From assembly GCA_035559995.1 (NCBI GenBank), contig DATMAM010000031.1:186001-250000 (forward strand): 64,000 nt of DNA. Direction: 5' to 3'. This document shows, piece by piece, positions 44,550 through 53,461 of this stretch. The notes below the pieces were generated by a model, which searched no databases, was not told the origin of the DNA, and was given only the letters and a program-made list of their open reading frames with translations. Within the stretch, counting starts at the first letter, position 1. Each line of letters starts with the position of its first letter. The position numbers were made by a program, and so were the translations under genes. This DNA comes from DATMAM01 sp035559995 (GTDB taxonomy: Bacteria; Desulfobacterota; Binatia; UBA9968).

Positions 44550-45752
44550 ATGCAAGCCGCTACTTGTGAACAATCCGGCAACAATGCTAAATACGCGGTA
44601 GCGATGGCGGTTCTAACGGTCGCAAGGCTGGCAAAAACGTTTAACGAGGTCAGGGCGCTCGACCACGTGAGTTTCGAGTTCGGCCACGGAATCCTTTCGA
44701 TCCTCGGCCCCTCGGGCTGCGGCAAGACCACGCTGCTCAGATCGATTGCGGGCCTCGAAGTCCCGGATGAGGGGCGCATCGACATCAACGGAAAGGTGCA
44801 GACGTGGATCGCCAAAGGCATTCACGTCCCGCCCTATTCGCGCGAAATCGGCTTTGTCTTTCAGAACTACGCGCTCTGGCCGCACATGACCGTCTATAAA
44901 AATGTCGCGTTCGGCCTGAATTTGAGAAGACTCCCGCGCGAGGAGATCAAGCGCCGCGTCCAGCGCGCGCTCGAGCTGGTCGGCCTCGAGGGCTACGACC
45001 CCCGTTATCCGTCGCAGCTGAGCGGCGGCCAGCAACAGCGCGTCGCGCTGGCGCGCAGCCTGGTCATGGAGCCGCAGCTGATTCTGCTCGATGAGCCGCT
45101 GAGCAATCTGGACGCGAAGCTCAGGGAAGAGATGCGTATCGAGCTGCGCAAGCTCATCAAGAAGGTCAACATCAGCGCCGTTTATGTGACCCACGACCAG
45201 GAGGAGGCGTTCACGATCTCGGACTCCGTGATCATCATGGACCGCGGGCGCATCGTGCAGTACGGCACCCCCAACGAGATCTACGAAAAGCCCGCCAATG
45301 AGTTTGTCGCCTCGTTCATCGGCCACTCCCTGCTGGTCAACGGCCAGGTTCTCCGGATCGACGGAAGGACATGCGTTTTTTCCGTGCCGGAGTTCGGCGG
45401 GGCGACCCTCACCTGTTCGAACTTCTCCGACGTGGTTGCCGGGCAGGCCTGCAAGGCGGTGATCCGGACAAACGAGATCAAACTCAACACCGCCGGCTCG
45501 GAGCCCCACCCCAACAGTCTCCGCGGCACCCTGCTCAGCCGCGAGTACCGCGGCGGCGTCGCCGACCATCGGGTTCTCGTCGGCAAAAAAGAAATCGTCG
45601 TCACGTCGCACCGCATGTGCCCCTTGGTCGACGTCAGCCACGACAGCGGCGCGGTTTTTCTCTACATCGACCCGGCCGCGATCAGCCTGATCGGCCGGGC
45701 TCAAGGAAACGGGCGAAGAGAGCTGCACGCGACAGGAGCGGAAAACGGTTAA
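44550..45752 (+). CDS. ABC transporter ATP-binding protein (CysA/PotA/FbpC type)
   Basis: 400 residues. Walker A is GPSGCGKTT, the signature LSGGQQQRVALARSL, Walker B LILLDEPLSNLDAK, and the H-loop YVTHDQEE. A C-terminal TOBE-like domain follows (about 290-390). It hydrolyses ATP to drive import. Neither the ATG at 44550 nor the one at 44604 has a good ribosome site; the family core begins near the second. It is the only ABC ATPase in this window, while three fused permeases and eight family-1 binding proteins exist, so it may be shared. Confidence 0.94.
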   Translation: MQAATCEQSGNNAKYAVAMAVLTVARLAKTFNEVRALDHVSFEFGHGILSILGPSGCGKTTLLRSIAGLEVPDEGRIDINGKVQTWIAKGIHVPPYSREIGFVFQNYALWPHMTVYKNVAFGLNLRRLPREEIKRRVQRALELVGLEGYDPRYPSQLSGGQQQRVALARSLVMEPQLILLDEPLSNLDAKLREEMRIELRKLIKKVNISAVYVTHDQEEAFTISDSVIIMDRGRIVQYGTPNEIYEKPANEFVASFIGHSLLVNGQVLRIDGRTCVFSVPEFGGATLTCSNFSDVVAGQACKAVIRTNEIKLNTAGSEPHPNSLRGTLLSREYRGGVADHRVLVGKKEIVVTSHRMCPLVDVSHDSGAVFLYIDPAAISLIGRAQGNGRRELHATGAENG

Positions 45753-45813
45753 CGCGGCGACACTCAGGCTTGCTTACAGGCAAGGCAGCCTCGTTCCATT
45801 TCTTGCCAGCACG

Positions 45814-47445
45814 ATGGCCGGGGCCGTGATCCTCGCGCCCGTGCTGATCGTCGTCTTTCGGAGCTTCACGACGGCGCGCCTGGGAGCGCGCGTCGCGAGC
45901 GCGGGCGAGAACTATCTGCGCGTTTTTGCCGACGCGCAGATCTTCGCGCTCATCAATAACTCTCTTTTGTACGCGGCCGGCTCGGCCGTCCTCGGGACCG
46001 TGGTCGGGGCCTTGCTCGCGTGGATCGTCGCGCGCACCAACACGCCGGGAAAAGCGCTCGTCGAGCTCATGCCGTTGTACCCCATCCTCATGCCGCCGAT
46101 CATGAAGAATATCGCCTGGATCCTTTTGCTCGCGCCGCGCTCGGGCATCCTCAACAATCTCCTCAAGGACACGTTCGGCATCCAGGAGGAGGTCTTCACC
46201 GCGTTTTCGCTCGGCGCCATGATCTGGGTCTTCGGCCTCGCGTGCGTTCCGCTCGCGTATCTTTTTCTGCTGCCGGTTTTTCTCTCGTTCGACCCCTCGC
46301 TCGAGGAAAGCGCCTATATCGCGGGGAGCAAACCGGTACGCACGATGCTGCGCATAACTTTTCCGCTTGCCGTCCCGGCGTTCCTTTCGGCCCTGGTCCT
46401 CAACTTTCTCCGCGGGCTCCGCTCCTTCGAGACGCCCGTCTTGCAGGGAAGCCCCGCGGGGATCAATGTCTTCGTCTCGCGGATCTACGACTCGATGTCC
46501 ATCGAATACAACCCCGGGCTGGCGACCGCCTACAGCTCCATCCTGATCCTGCTTTCGATCCTGACGCTGTTGGTCTATGTGCGCACGACGCGTTTTTCCG
46601 AGCGCTTCGCGACGATCACCGGCAAAGGCTATCGCGTCAAGGTCATCGATATCGGCAAATGGAAATACCTCACGTTTTTTCTCGTCTTCAGTTACTTCCT
46701 GGCAGGGATCGCGATTCCGTTCGTCGTTTTGATCGTGACCTCGTTGATCCCCTACTACGACTACGAGATGTTCATGAAGTTTCCCGCGAATATCGATTTC
46801 TCGAACTACCATCGCGTGCTCAATCATCCGAGCTTCGTCAGCGGGCTCTATAACTCGCTTGCGCTTTCCTTGATCATTGCCGCCGTGGCCGTCCTCGCCG
46901 GCATCGTCATGGCGTTTACGATTCACCGCACGAAGCTCTACGGCAGCAAAGGGTTCGAGTTCGTCGGCACCTTGCCGCTGGCGTTTCCCCCTTTGGTCCT
47001 TTCGCTCGGCTTGGTGATCATGGTCATCGGCACGCCGCTCTACAACTCGCTGTGGGCGCTCGGCCTCGGATTGTTCGTCGCTTACTTCCCCTATGCGCTG
47101 CGCAACGCCTCCGGCTCGATCGTGAACATCCACAAAGAGCTCGACGAGGCCGCGTGGGTCCATGGCGCCAGGTGGCGGCACGTATTTTTTCAAATCACGT
47201 TGCCGATTCTGAAGCCCTCCGTCGCCGGGGCCTTTTTCTATATCTTCGTCGAAGCGATCCGTAACGTCGACGTCGCCGTGCTGCTGACCGCGCCCGGCGT
47301 TGAATACGGACCCGTCACCCTGTTCGATTATTTTCGCGTCGGCCAGTGGGCCGAGGCCGCGGCGGGCGGGGTGATCTATCTCGTGATCTTGATTGCGGCG
47401 ACCTCGATCGCCAAATTCGCGTTTAACATTAAGCTGAGTCTTTAG
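45814..47445 (+). CDS. ABC transporter permease, two fused membrane domains
   Basis: 543 residues with two permease domains. EAA-type loops are EESAYIAGSKPVRTMLRITFP and DEAAWVHGARWRHVFFQITLP. The frame stays open upstream to the ATPase end (RQGSLVPFLASTMAG), so the true start may lie a few codons earlier with a rare start codon; CAGGAG stands near the ATPase stop. It is the membrane channel for the ATPase before it and the binding protein after it. Confidence 0.9.
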   Translation: MAGAVILAPVLIVVFRSFTTARLGARVASAGENYLRVFADAQIFALINNSLLYAAGSAVLGTVVGALLAWIVARTNTPGKALVELMPLYPILMPPIMKNIAWILLLAPRSGILNNLLKDTFGIQEEVFTAFSLGAMIWVFGLACVPLAYLFLLPVFLSFDPSLEESAYIAGSKPVRTMLRITFPLAVPAFLSALVLNFLRGLRSFETPVLQGSPAGINVFVSRIYDSMSIEYNPGLATAYSSILILLSILTLLVYVRTTRFSERFATITGKGYRVKVIDIGKWKYLTFFLVFSYFLAGIAIPFVVLIVTSLIPYYDYEMFMKFPANIDFSNYHRVLNHPSFVSGLYNSLALSLIIAAVAVLAGIVMAFTIHRTKLYGSKGFEFVGTLPLAFPPLVLSLGLVIMVIGTPLYNSLWALGLGLFVAYFPYALRNASGSIVNIHKELDEAAWVHGARWRHVFFQITLPILKPSVAGAFFYIFVEAIRNVDVAVLLTAPGVEYGPVTLFDYFRVGQWAEAAAGGVIYLVILIAATSIAKFAFNIKLSL

Positions 47446-47490
47446 TACTATCGGGCTGCTTCCCACTCAGACAAAGAAGGGAGAAAGAAA

Positions 47491-48540
47491 ATGCTAAAAC
47501 TCACGCGTTGGCTCTCGGTACCGGCGCTATTCGTCTCGGCGGCCCTTGCGTTTGGCGCGACCGCCACGGACCCGCAGTTCGAGAAGGTGAAAGCGGGCCT
47601 TTACGAAAAAGCCAAGCAAGAAGGCGCCCTGGTGATCTATTCGGTCTGGGACGTCGAGCATCTCGTGAAGATCACCCAGGCTTTCTCAAATCGCTTTCCC
47701 GGGATCAAGACTTCCTATTGGCAGGCGCGCAACCCCGAGATCGTCACCAAAACCATGACGGAATTCCAGGCGGGGCAGGCGAGCGTCGACGTGATCCTCT
47801 CGGATAACGCGCCTCCGGTCCTCAGAGCCGCGGGCGCCATACAGCCTTACGAAACGGTCCAGAAAGAGGCGCTCATCATTCACGACCCCACGATCCCGGT
47901 CGTTAGCCTGCAGATCCAGGCGCTGGGCTACAACACGAGAAAAATGAAGCCCGAGGACCTGCCCAAGACGTGGGAGGACGTGGCCAGCCCCAAGTACAAA
48001 GGGATCGTGGCGCTGGACGATCCGATGCGGGCGGGCCCGCTGAGCACCATGCTTGCGACTTTAAAAACGGTGTGGAAAGACGACAAGCGCTGGGCGGCTT
48101 TCATCAAAGGTCTCAAGGCGCTCGGCGTCCCCACGCACAAGAGCACGAGCGCTTCCTTTCGGCTCGTGATTTCCGGAGAGTACTCGCTCGCCATGCCGGC
48201 GCTCCTGCACGACGTGGTTCACGAGAAGGAAAAGGGCACTCCGGTGAACTTTGTCTCGACGGCTTCGCCTGTGGTCTTCCCGCGCCAGGCGGGAATTTAC
48301 ATGAAAGCGCCGCACCCCAACGCGGCCAAGCTTTTTGCGGAATGGTTGATCAGCCCGGAAGGCCAGGCGCAGATCGATTCTCTGGGCAGGGAGGTGGCGC
48401 GCAAGGGGATCAAGTCGAAAACTTCCATCGAAACGCTCTTCCCGGCGGGCACCAAGGCCATGGCGCCGGAAGACAAGCTCTTTCTGGAAAACCCGAAAAA
48501 ATGGCTCGACACTTACGTGAAGCCGGTGTGGGAGGGCTAG
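47491..48540 (+). CDS. ABC solute-binding protein (family 1)
   Basis: 349 residues with a signal peptide (MLKLTRWLSVPALFVSAALAFGATA) and GGGAG upstream. AKQEGALVIYSVWDVEHLVK, YNTRKMKPEDLPKTWEDVASPKYKGIVALDD and SGEYSLAMPALLHDV fit the Fbp/2-aminoethylphosphonate type of binding protein. The usual iron tyrosine pair is missing here too. It completes an ATPase-permease-binding protein operon. Confidence 0.92.
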   Translation: MLKLTRWLSVPALFVSAALAFGATATDPQFEKVKAGLYEKAKQEGALVIYSVWDVEHLVKITQAFSNRFPGIKTSYWQARNPEIVTKTMTEFQAGQASVDVILSDNAPPVLRAAGAIQPYETVQKEALIIHDPTIPVVSLQIQALGYNTRKMKPEDLPKTWEDVASPKYKGIVALDDPMRAGPLSTMLATLKTVWKDDKRWAAFIKGLKALGVPTHKSTSASFRLVISGEYSLAMPALLHDVVHEKEKGTPVNFVSTASPVVFPRQAGIYMKAPHPNAAKLFAEWLISPEGQAQIDSLGREVARKGIKSKTSIETLFPAGTKAMAPEDKLFLENPKKWLDTYVKPVWEG

Positions 48541-48571
48541 ACTTCTGACTCCTGACTTCTGATTTCCTGAG
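48541..48571 (+). repeat. Short copy of the CTTCTGAC repeat family
   Basis: acttctgactcctgacttct follows the stop codon directly and belongs to the same word family as the tandem repeat at 27695-27800. It abuts the terminator. Confidence 0.6.
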
Positions 48572-48574
48572 AAC

Positions 48575-48611
48575 AAAAAGGCAGGAGACCGTGAGAGCCT
48601 CCTGCCTTTTT
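48575..48611. terminator. Bidirectional terminator between convergent genes
   Basis: A perfect 13-bp stem, aaaaaggcaggag (48575-48587) with ctcctgccttttt (48599-48611), and an 11-base loop. The A/T ends give a T run in both directions. It lies between the rightward binding-protein gene and the leftward Rieske gene. Confidence 0.9.
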
Positions 48612-48643
48612 GCCTTCTGCCTGTCGTTCGTACCGGCGGCCCT

Positions 48644-49819
48644 TTACGCTACCGCCCTCGCTTCCGGCGCCCTCGATTGCGACATCTGCGCGATCGATTC
48701 CATCACCTTCGTGTCGATGATCCCGTTTCGGGCGGGGTCCCGGATGATGCCCATGGGGTCCTTGCCCGCGCGGACTTTCTCCATCTCGCGTTTCATGATC
48801 TCCCGCAGCATGACGATGCCGCGATCGGACGTCGCCAGGCGCTCGCGCGTACGGTCCGCGATCGGGCCCTGCGTCTCCCAGGCCATGTGATCCTGCGCCT
48901 GGACTTCGTCCATGCGAAACTTGGTAAACGGATGGATCGCATCGGGCGGATTCTTGTAGGGCTTGACGTAAATGACCGGAGGATCGCCCTCTTCTTCGAC
49001 GATACTCCCGTCGGCCGTGGGAAAGAAACGGACGAAAAAGATCTTCGTGTGCGTATCGTCTATGGGGACTCTGATTTGCGTTGCGTTGCCCTGCCGGAGA
49101 ATGTTCGGGAAGATCAACGGGTGCTCGTCGACCATGCCGTTTTTGTATCGCCGCCGCTTCATAATGCCGTAGGGCACCTCGTAAAAATCGAAGCTCTCGA
49201 CGTCGTCCGTGAAACCGCGCGTGGTGCTGGGAGCCGTGCGGCCCGCGTCGCGCGCGGTTTCCTGATGCAGAATTTGCAGGTGCGCGGGATCGACCGAGTT
49301 CTCCATCGCTTGAAACCAGTTGCAGTCGAGCTGCGGCTGCACGAAAATTTTTCTCGTCCCGTCCTTGCGCGCCCACACGTCATAGTTCGGGATCAGGGGC
49401 GCCGGCGCCGGCCCCATATAGGTCCAGAACAGGCCGACGAATTTCTGCACCGGATAAGCCTTCTGCTTGACGGTGAGCCTGAACTTGCTTTCGGGGGGTT
49501 CCGGTGGGGTCTCCAGGCAATTTCCCTGCACGTCAAAGAGCCAGCCGTGGTAGGGACAGGCGATGCCGCGCTCTTCCACCCGCCCGTAGCAGAGCGATGC
49601 GCCCCTGTGGGAGCAGCGATCATCGAGCAAACCGACGCGGCCGGATTTGTCCCTGAACAAGACCAAATTCTCGCCCAGGATTCGCACGAACTGCGTGGGG
49701 TTTTCTTCCGTGAGTTCCTGCGCCACGGCAACCGGCAGCCAATAGCGCCGCAGCAGTTCTCCGGCCGGAGTCCCCGGGCCAACGCGCGTGAGCATCTCGT
49801 TTTCTTCCCTGGTCAACAT
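48644..49819 (-). CDS. Rieske [2Fe-2S] ring-hydroxylating oxygenase
   Basis: 391 residues. Rieske ligands are C69, H71, C88 and H91; the mononuclear iron site is D177-x2-H180-x4-H185 (ENSVDPAHLQILH). This is the phthalate dioxygenase oxygenase / vanillate demethylase type. It begins MLTREENEMLTRVGPGTPAGELLRRYW, almost the same start as the oxygenases at 53462 and 55147, so the three are paralogues. AAGGAGG precedes the ATG. It follows two ABC binding-protein genes in one operon, and no reductase is nearby. The substrate is not known. Confidence 0.93.
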   Translation of the reverse strand: MLTREENEMLTRVGPGTPAGELLRRYWLPVAVAQELTEENPTQFVRILGENLVLFRDKSGRVGLLDDRCSHRGASLCYGRVEERGIACPYHGWLFDVQGNCLETPPEPPESKFRLTVKQKAYPVQKFVGLFWTYMGPAPAPLIPNYDVWARKDGTRKIFVQPQLDCNWFQAMENSVDPAHLQILHQETARDAGRTAPSTTRGFTDDVESFDFYEVPYGIMKRRRYKNGMVDEHPLIFPNILRQGNATQIRVPIDDTHTKIFFVRFFPTADGSIVEEEGDPPVIYVKPYKNPPDAIHPFTKFRMDEVQAQDHMAWETQGPIADRTRERLATSDRGIVMLREIMKREMEKVRAGKDPMGIIRDPARNGIIDTKVMESIAQMSQSRAPEARAVA

Positions 49820-49829
49820 GGCTCCTCCT

Positions 49830-50957
49830 TTACTTGCCGCTACCCTTCAGCGCCTCGTCAACGATTTTGAGCAGCGGCTTTACGTCTTCGTATTCGGGCA
49901 GGCTGGTGTTGAGATACTTTTCTCCCTCTTTGGGAATTGTCTTTTGATCGCTCAGCATCTCTTTAGGGATGTCCATGCGGAGCGAGTTGTTGTCGGTTTT
50001 TCGCTGCCACTGAGTTTGCCCGTCTTTCGATAACAGCCAGTTGATGAATACCTTTGCCGCGTTTGGATGCGGCGCCTTGCTGATCAGAGCGAGGTGGCCG
50101 AATCCTCCGGACATGTAGCCCTCTTCGGGCTTTCCGTAGAGCACGCCGACCGGCAGCCCCTTGCGCTGGGCGTCGTGCACGTCGCTGCTCGTGGCGAATA
50201 AATAGATGTGCGACTTGCCGCTCGCGACCCAATCCAGAAGCTGTCTTTGATCGCCCGCGACGGTCACCTCCATCTCGGAGAACAGCCGGCGGATGAACTC
50301 GGGACCGAGAGCCGGATTGTAATAGAGCGCGCGCATGCGCTGGATGTGGCCCCGCTGCTTGGGGTCGTACGCGACCATCTTGCCTTTCCACTTGGGATTG
50401 AGCACGTCCCAGAACGAGCGGATCTCGCTGCCGTCCACGAGCTTGGTGTTGTGCGCCCCGATGTCGGTTTGGACATTGCCTTGGAACATGAAGATGTGCT
50501 GGTTCTTGGCGTCCGCATAGGTGTGCTTTTTCGAGAACCAGAGCGTCGGGTCCTTGTTTTCGGGAAGGATCAGGGCTGGGGGAATGGCATCGAGAACGCC
50601 GGCCTTGAGCAAAACCAGCGTCAGCGTGCCCGAGCCGCCGATGAAAGCGTCGACGAGGTACTTGTCGGCGCGGCGCTCCGAAAGGAGCTTCTGCGCGTTG
50701 CTCGTGCCCGAGCCGGGAACGTAGTTGAGCCTGATCTTCGGGAACCTTTCTCGAAAGGAGCCGATCGCGTCCTGATACTGCTTTCCGGGGGGCGCGTAAA
50801 CGGTGACCTCGCCTTCCTTTTCGGCCGCGGCGAGCACCGCTTCCCATTCTTGCTGCCACCCTCTGTTTGATACCGCGCCGCCGGCAAGTTGCGGCGCCAG
50901 CAGGCAGAGCATTAAAACCAGCGCGTGGAGCAAACGGTTTTCCTTAAAGCTCTTCAC
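49830..50957 (-). CDS. ABC solute-binding protein (family 1)
   Basis: 375 residues with a signal peptide (MKSFKENRLLHALVLMLCLLAPQLAGGA). Its ATG overlaps the stop of the preceding binding-protein gene by ATGA. Markers are WQQEWEAVLAAAEKEGEVTVY, DVLNPKWKGKMVAYDPK and SKAPHPNAAKVFINWLLS. The pocket segment VASGKSHIYLFATSSDV has a single Tyr. It is a diverged paralogue of 50954 and sits 10 bases before the Rieske gene. No permease or ATPase is in the operon. Confidence 0.9.
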   Translation of the reverse strand: MKSFKENRLLHALVLMLCLLAPQLAGGAVSNRGWQQEWEAVLAAAEKEGEVTVYAPPGKQYQDAIGSFRERFPKIRLNYVPGSGTSNAQKLLSERRADKYLVDAFIGGSGTLTLVLLKAGVLDAIPPALILPENKDPTLWFSKKHTYADAKNQHIFMFQGNVQTDIGAHNTKLVDGSEIRSFWDVLNPKWKGKMVAYDPKQRGHIQRMRALYYNPALGPEFIRRLFSEMEVTVAGDQRQLLDWVASGKSHIYLFATSSDVHDAQRKGLPVGVLYGKPEEGYMSGGFGHLALISKAPHPNAAKVFINWLLSKDGQTQWQRKTDNNSLRMDIPKEMLSDQKTIPKEGEKYLNTSLPEYEDVKPLLKIVDEALKGSGK

Positions 50958-52090
50958 TGTTTGACCTGCGCGAGCGTTTCTTGGACCAACTTTCTAAGCG
51001 GCCCGACATCCTCGTATTTCGGCAAGCTCGAAAGGAGATAGTTCCGGCCTTCCTTGGGCACTTGCTCGTCCTTGTACGGGAGCATGTCTTTGGGGATATC
51101 GGTGCGGAACGAGTTTCGCCCCGTGAACTTCTGCCATGCGAGTTGCCCTTCGCGCGACAGGAACCAGTTGACAAAAACTTTGGCGGCATTGGGATGCGGC
51201 GTCTCTTTGAAAACGCAGAGGTGCCCGGAACCCGTGCTGATCGCGTCGCCTTCCTTTTCGCTGAAAACTTGCAGCACCGGCAGCCCCTGCTTGCGCGCGT
51301 TCTGCGTGTTCTCGAACTTTGCCATCGCGTGAATGTAAAATTTGCCCGAGCCCACCCAATCCATCATCTGGTGCTCGTCGGTGGCGAACGTAAGAGAAGT
51401 CTCCGTGAGTAGCCGCTTGATGAAGGGCGGCCCGAGGTCCGGGCTATAGTAGAGAAATCGCCAGCTGCCGATGTTGCCCGCGGAGTTCGGGTCCGTCATG
51501 ACGATCTTACCCTTCAACTTCGGCAGCAGCAGATCCCACCACGATTGGATCTCTCCCGGCTTGATCAGGTTGGTGTTGATCGCGCCGATCCCCGAGCCGC
51601 TGTCCCCCTGGGCCATGAAAACATGCTTTTCCTCGGGATCCGCGTACAGGTGTTTCTTCGACCACCATTTCGTCTGATCGCGCACCTCGGGCAGGATCAT
51701 CAGCGGCGCGATCGGCTGAAGGAGGTTGGCCTTGTAGTAAACCATCACCATCGTGCCGCCGCCGCCGACGGACAGGTCGACGAGATGCTTTCCCGCCCTC
51801 TTCTCCGCCATGATTTTTTTCGCCAGATTGCTGCCGGAGCCTTCGATAAAGTGAAGCTTGATTTTGGGATAAGCCTGCGTGAACGCCTGAATCGACTTGC
51901 CGACTCCGGCCCGCCCCTGCCCATAGATGCTCAGCTCGCCCTCTTTCTCGGCCGCTGCAACCGTCTTTTCCCATTCCGTCTGCCAGCCCGCCTTCTCCGC
52001 CGCTTCGCCTCCGGAAACGGACACCCAAACGAAAACGAGCGCGACAAGGACTATCCCACGCATCCGATCTTCAAACCCGTAAGCTTGCAC
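50954..52090 (-). CDS. ABC solute-binding protein (family 1)
   Basis: 378 residues. I choose the GTG at 52090: AAAGGAGG stands 8 bases before it, while the later ATG at 52063 has no ribosome site. The signal region is GIVLVALVFVWVSVSGGEA. Blocks: WQTEWEKTVAAAEKEGELSIYG, LLLPKLKGKIVMTDP and FKETPHPNAAKVFVNWFLS. The pocket stretch WVGSGKFYIHAMAKFEN lacks a tyrosine pair. It is first in a three-gene operon with another binding protein and a Rieske oxygenase. Confidence 0.9.
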   Translation of the reverse strand: MQAYGFEDRMRGIVLVALVFVWVSVSGGEAAEKAGWQTEWEKTVAAAEKEGELSIYGQGRAGVGKSIQAFTQAYPKIKLHFIEGSGSNLAKKIMAEKRAGKHLVDLSVGGGGTMVMVYYKANLLQPIAPLMILPEVRDQTKWWSKKHLYADPEEKHVFMAQGDSGSGIGAINTNLIKPGEIQSWWDLLLPKLKGKIVMTDPNSAGNIGSWRFLYYSPDLGPPFIKRLLTETSLTFATDEHQMMDWVGSGKFYIHAMAKFENTQNARKQGLPVLQVFSEKEGDAISTGSGHLCVFKETPHPNAAKVFVNWFLSREGQLAWQKFTGRNSFRTDIPKDMLPYKDEQVPKEGRNYLLSSLPKYEDVGPLRKLVQETLAQVKQ

Positions 52091-52325
52091 TTTGATATCC
52101 TCCTTTGCTCTCGAATGCAAGATATTTGGCGTTCAAAATAGGCGTAAAATCGCAAAGTTAGATGAGATATTAAAGATTTGACTCTTAATTGTTGAAATCC
52201 AAAGAATCTGCCGCGCGGGGCGACGATCAAAACAGGGTCGGCACGGGAGATGGCGTTTGGAACCCAACTGCGCTGGCCTGGCGCGGAAAGCCTCCGAGCG
52301 TAGCGGCGCGTTCTTCGAGCGGCCG
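52091..52325 (-). promoter_or_regulatory. A/T-rich promoter region of the binding-protein/Rieske operon
   Basis: About 100 bases here (52120-52210) are clearly more A/T-rich than the surrounding genome, as expected for a promoter of the leftward operon. No confident -35/-10 pair can be chosen by eye. Confidence 0.35.
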
Positions 52326-52982
52326 CTAGAGGCGCTCGCCCTGCAAGAACGCCCTCAGCATCCAGGCCATCTTTTCGTGCTTTTCCATGAGGCCGGTGAG
52401 AAAGTCGTTCGTGCCCATGTCGTGATATCTCTCCGCGCAGGTCTCCAGATCGGCGCGGAGTTGCCGAATGATGATTTCGTGATCGGCGAGCAGGTTCGCG
52501 ATCATCTCCCGCGCGCTCGGATATTGGCCGGGATGCTCGCGCAACGCGCTGTGCTGTGAAAATTCCGCCAGCGTTCCGAGCGCCCACTGATCGAGAGAGC
52601 GGGCCCGTTCGGCGACGTCGTCGATGACTTCATTCAGCTCGGTGTATTGCGCCTCAAAGAATTTGTGCAGGTCGTTGAACTGTGGGCCGGTCACGTTCCA
52701 GTGATAGTTTCGGGTTTTGGTGTAAAGGACGTATTCGTTGGCCAAAAGCGCGTTGAGGATCTTCGCCACGCCTTCGCGCTGCTCCGCGGAAAGCCCGATA
52801 TTGGAATTCATCTCACTTCCTCCTACGATTTTTGTTTTGTGCGGCTGTCGGGTGCGATCCGGCCGTTTCTCCCTTTCCCGCCCCAGCGTCCATGACGGCG
52901 GATCGCTCGCGGGAAAACTGTCCGCCAATGTGGCGTCGATGATCGCTTCCAAATGCGCTTCGCCGGCCACAGCGTCGATCAT
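52326..52982 (-). CDS. dps: Dps-family ferritin-like protein, with in-frame N-terminal DSFPASDPPSW segment
   Basis: Two strong starts lie in one frame. From the ATG at 52811 (AGGAGG upstream) the product is a 161-residue Dps protein: ferroxidase residues H37, H49, E53, D64 and E68 match the Dps pattern. Dps stores iron and protects DNA. From the ATG at 52982 (AAGGAGG upstream) the frame runs on without a stop and gives 218 residues. The added 57 begin MIDAVAGEAHLEAIIDATLADSF and include the DSFPASDPPSW motif found in small bacterial proteins. The short form may be made from the inner start, so both products could exist. Confidence 0.85.
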   Translation of the reverse strand: MIDAVAGEAHLEAIIDATLADSFPASDPPSWTLGREREKRPDRTRQPHKTKIVGGSEMNSNIGLSAEQREGVAKILNALLANEYVLYTKTRNYHWNVTGPQFNDLHKFFEAQYTELNEVIDDVAERARSLDQWALGTLAEFSQHSALREHPGQYPSAREMIANLLADHEIIIRQLRADLETCAERYHDMGTNDFLTGLMEKHEKMAWMLRAFLQGERL

Positions 52983-53461
52983 GGGTTTTGTCCTCCTTTC
53001 CGTTGTCCATCGCTTTTTCGTGGCGCGGGCTTTCTTCTGTCCCTATATCGGGACCTTCTGAGCAACGCGCGGAGAGCTGAGCCCACCGTCACCTCACGCA
53101 ACGATTTTACGCCGGCAAAAATTACGCGCTGTCAACGGCACGCAAGGACGCGCCTGCAAGAATCGTAGCGCCCGGTGCGGCTCTGGACAAGGTAGCTTGA
53201 GGCTTTCTCCGTCGGTCCGTAGCTTCTTTTACGTTCGCGGAGAAAGACAGGATGACAAAGACCGCGGGCTTCGGCCTCGGCGCATGGCGCAGAGACTCAT
53301 GAGGACGCGGGCTCTGTGGGTCTTTTCGCGGTCGTTACGAGAAAAGCAAGGCAAACAACGGGAATGGGTAGGGATGGCCTACGCTTCGTTGACGCACGGG
53401 CGCTTTTCTTGCAAATACCCGATCCTCAAAGTCGCCTCGCGCTGCCGCATTCCGGCAAAGC
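52983..53461. other. Intergenic region without a recognisable gene
   Basis: 479 bases between the Dps frame and the Rieske gene at 53462. Apart from the ribosome site of the Dps long form at its left end I see no gene, hairpin or repeat. It should hold the Dps promoter. Confidence 0.4.
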
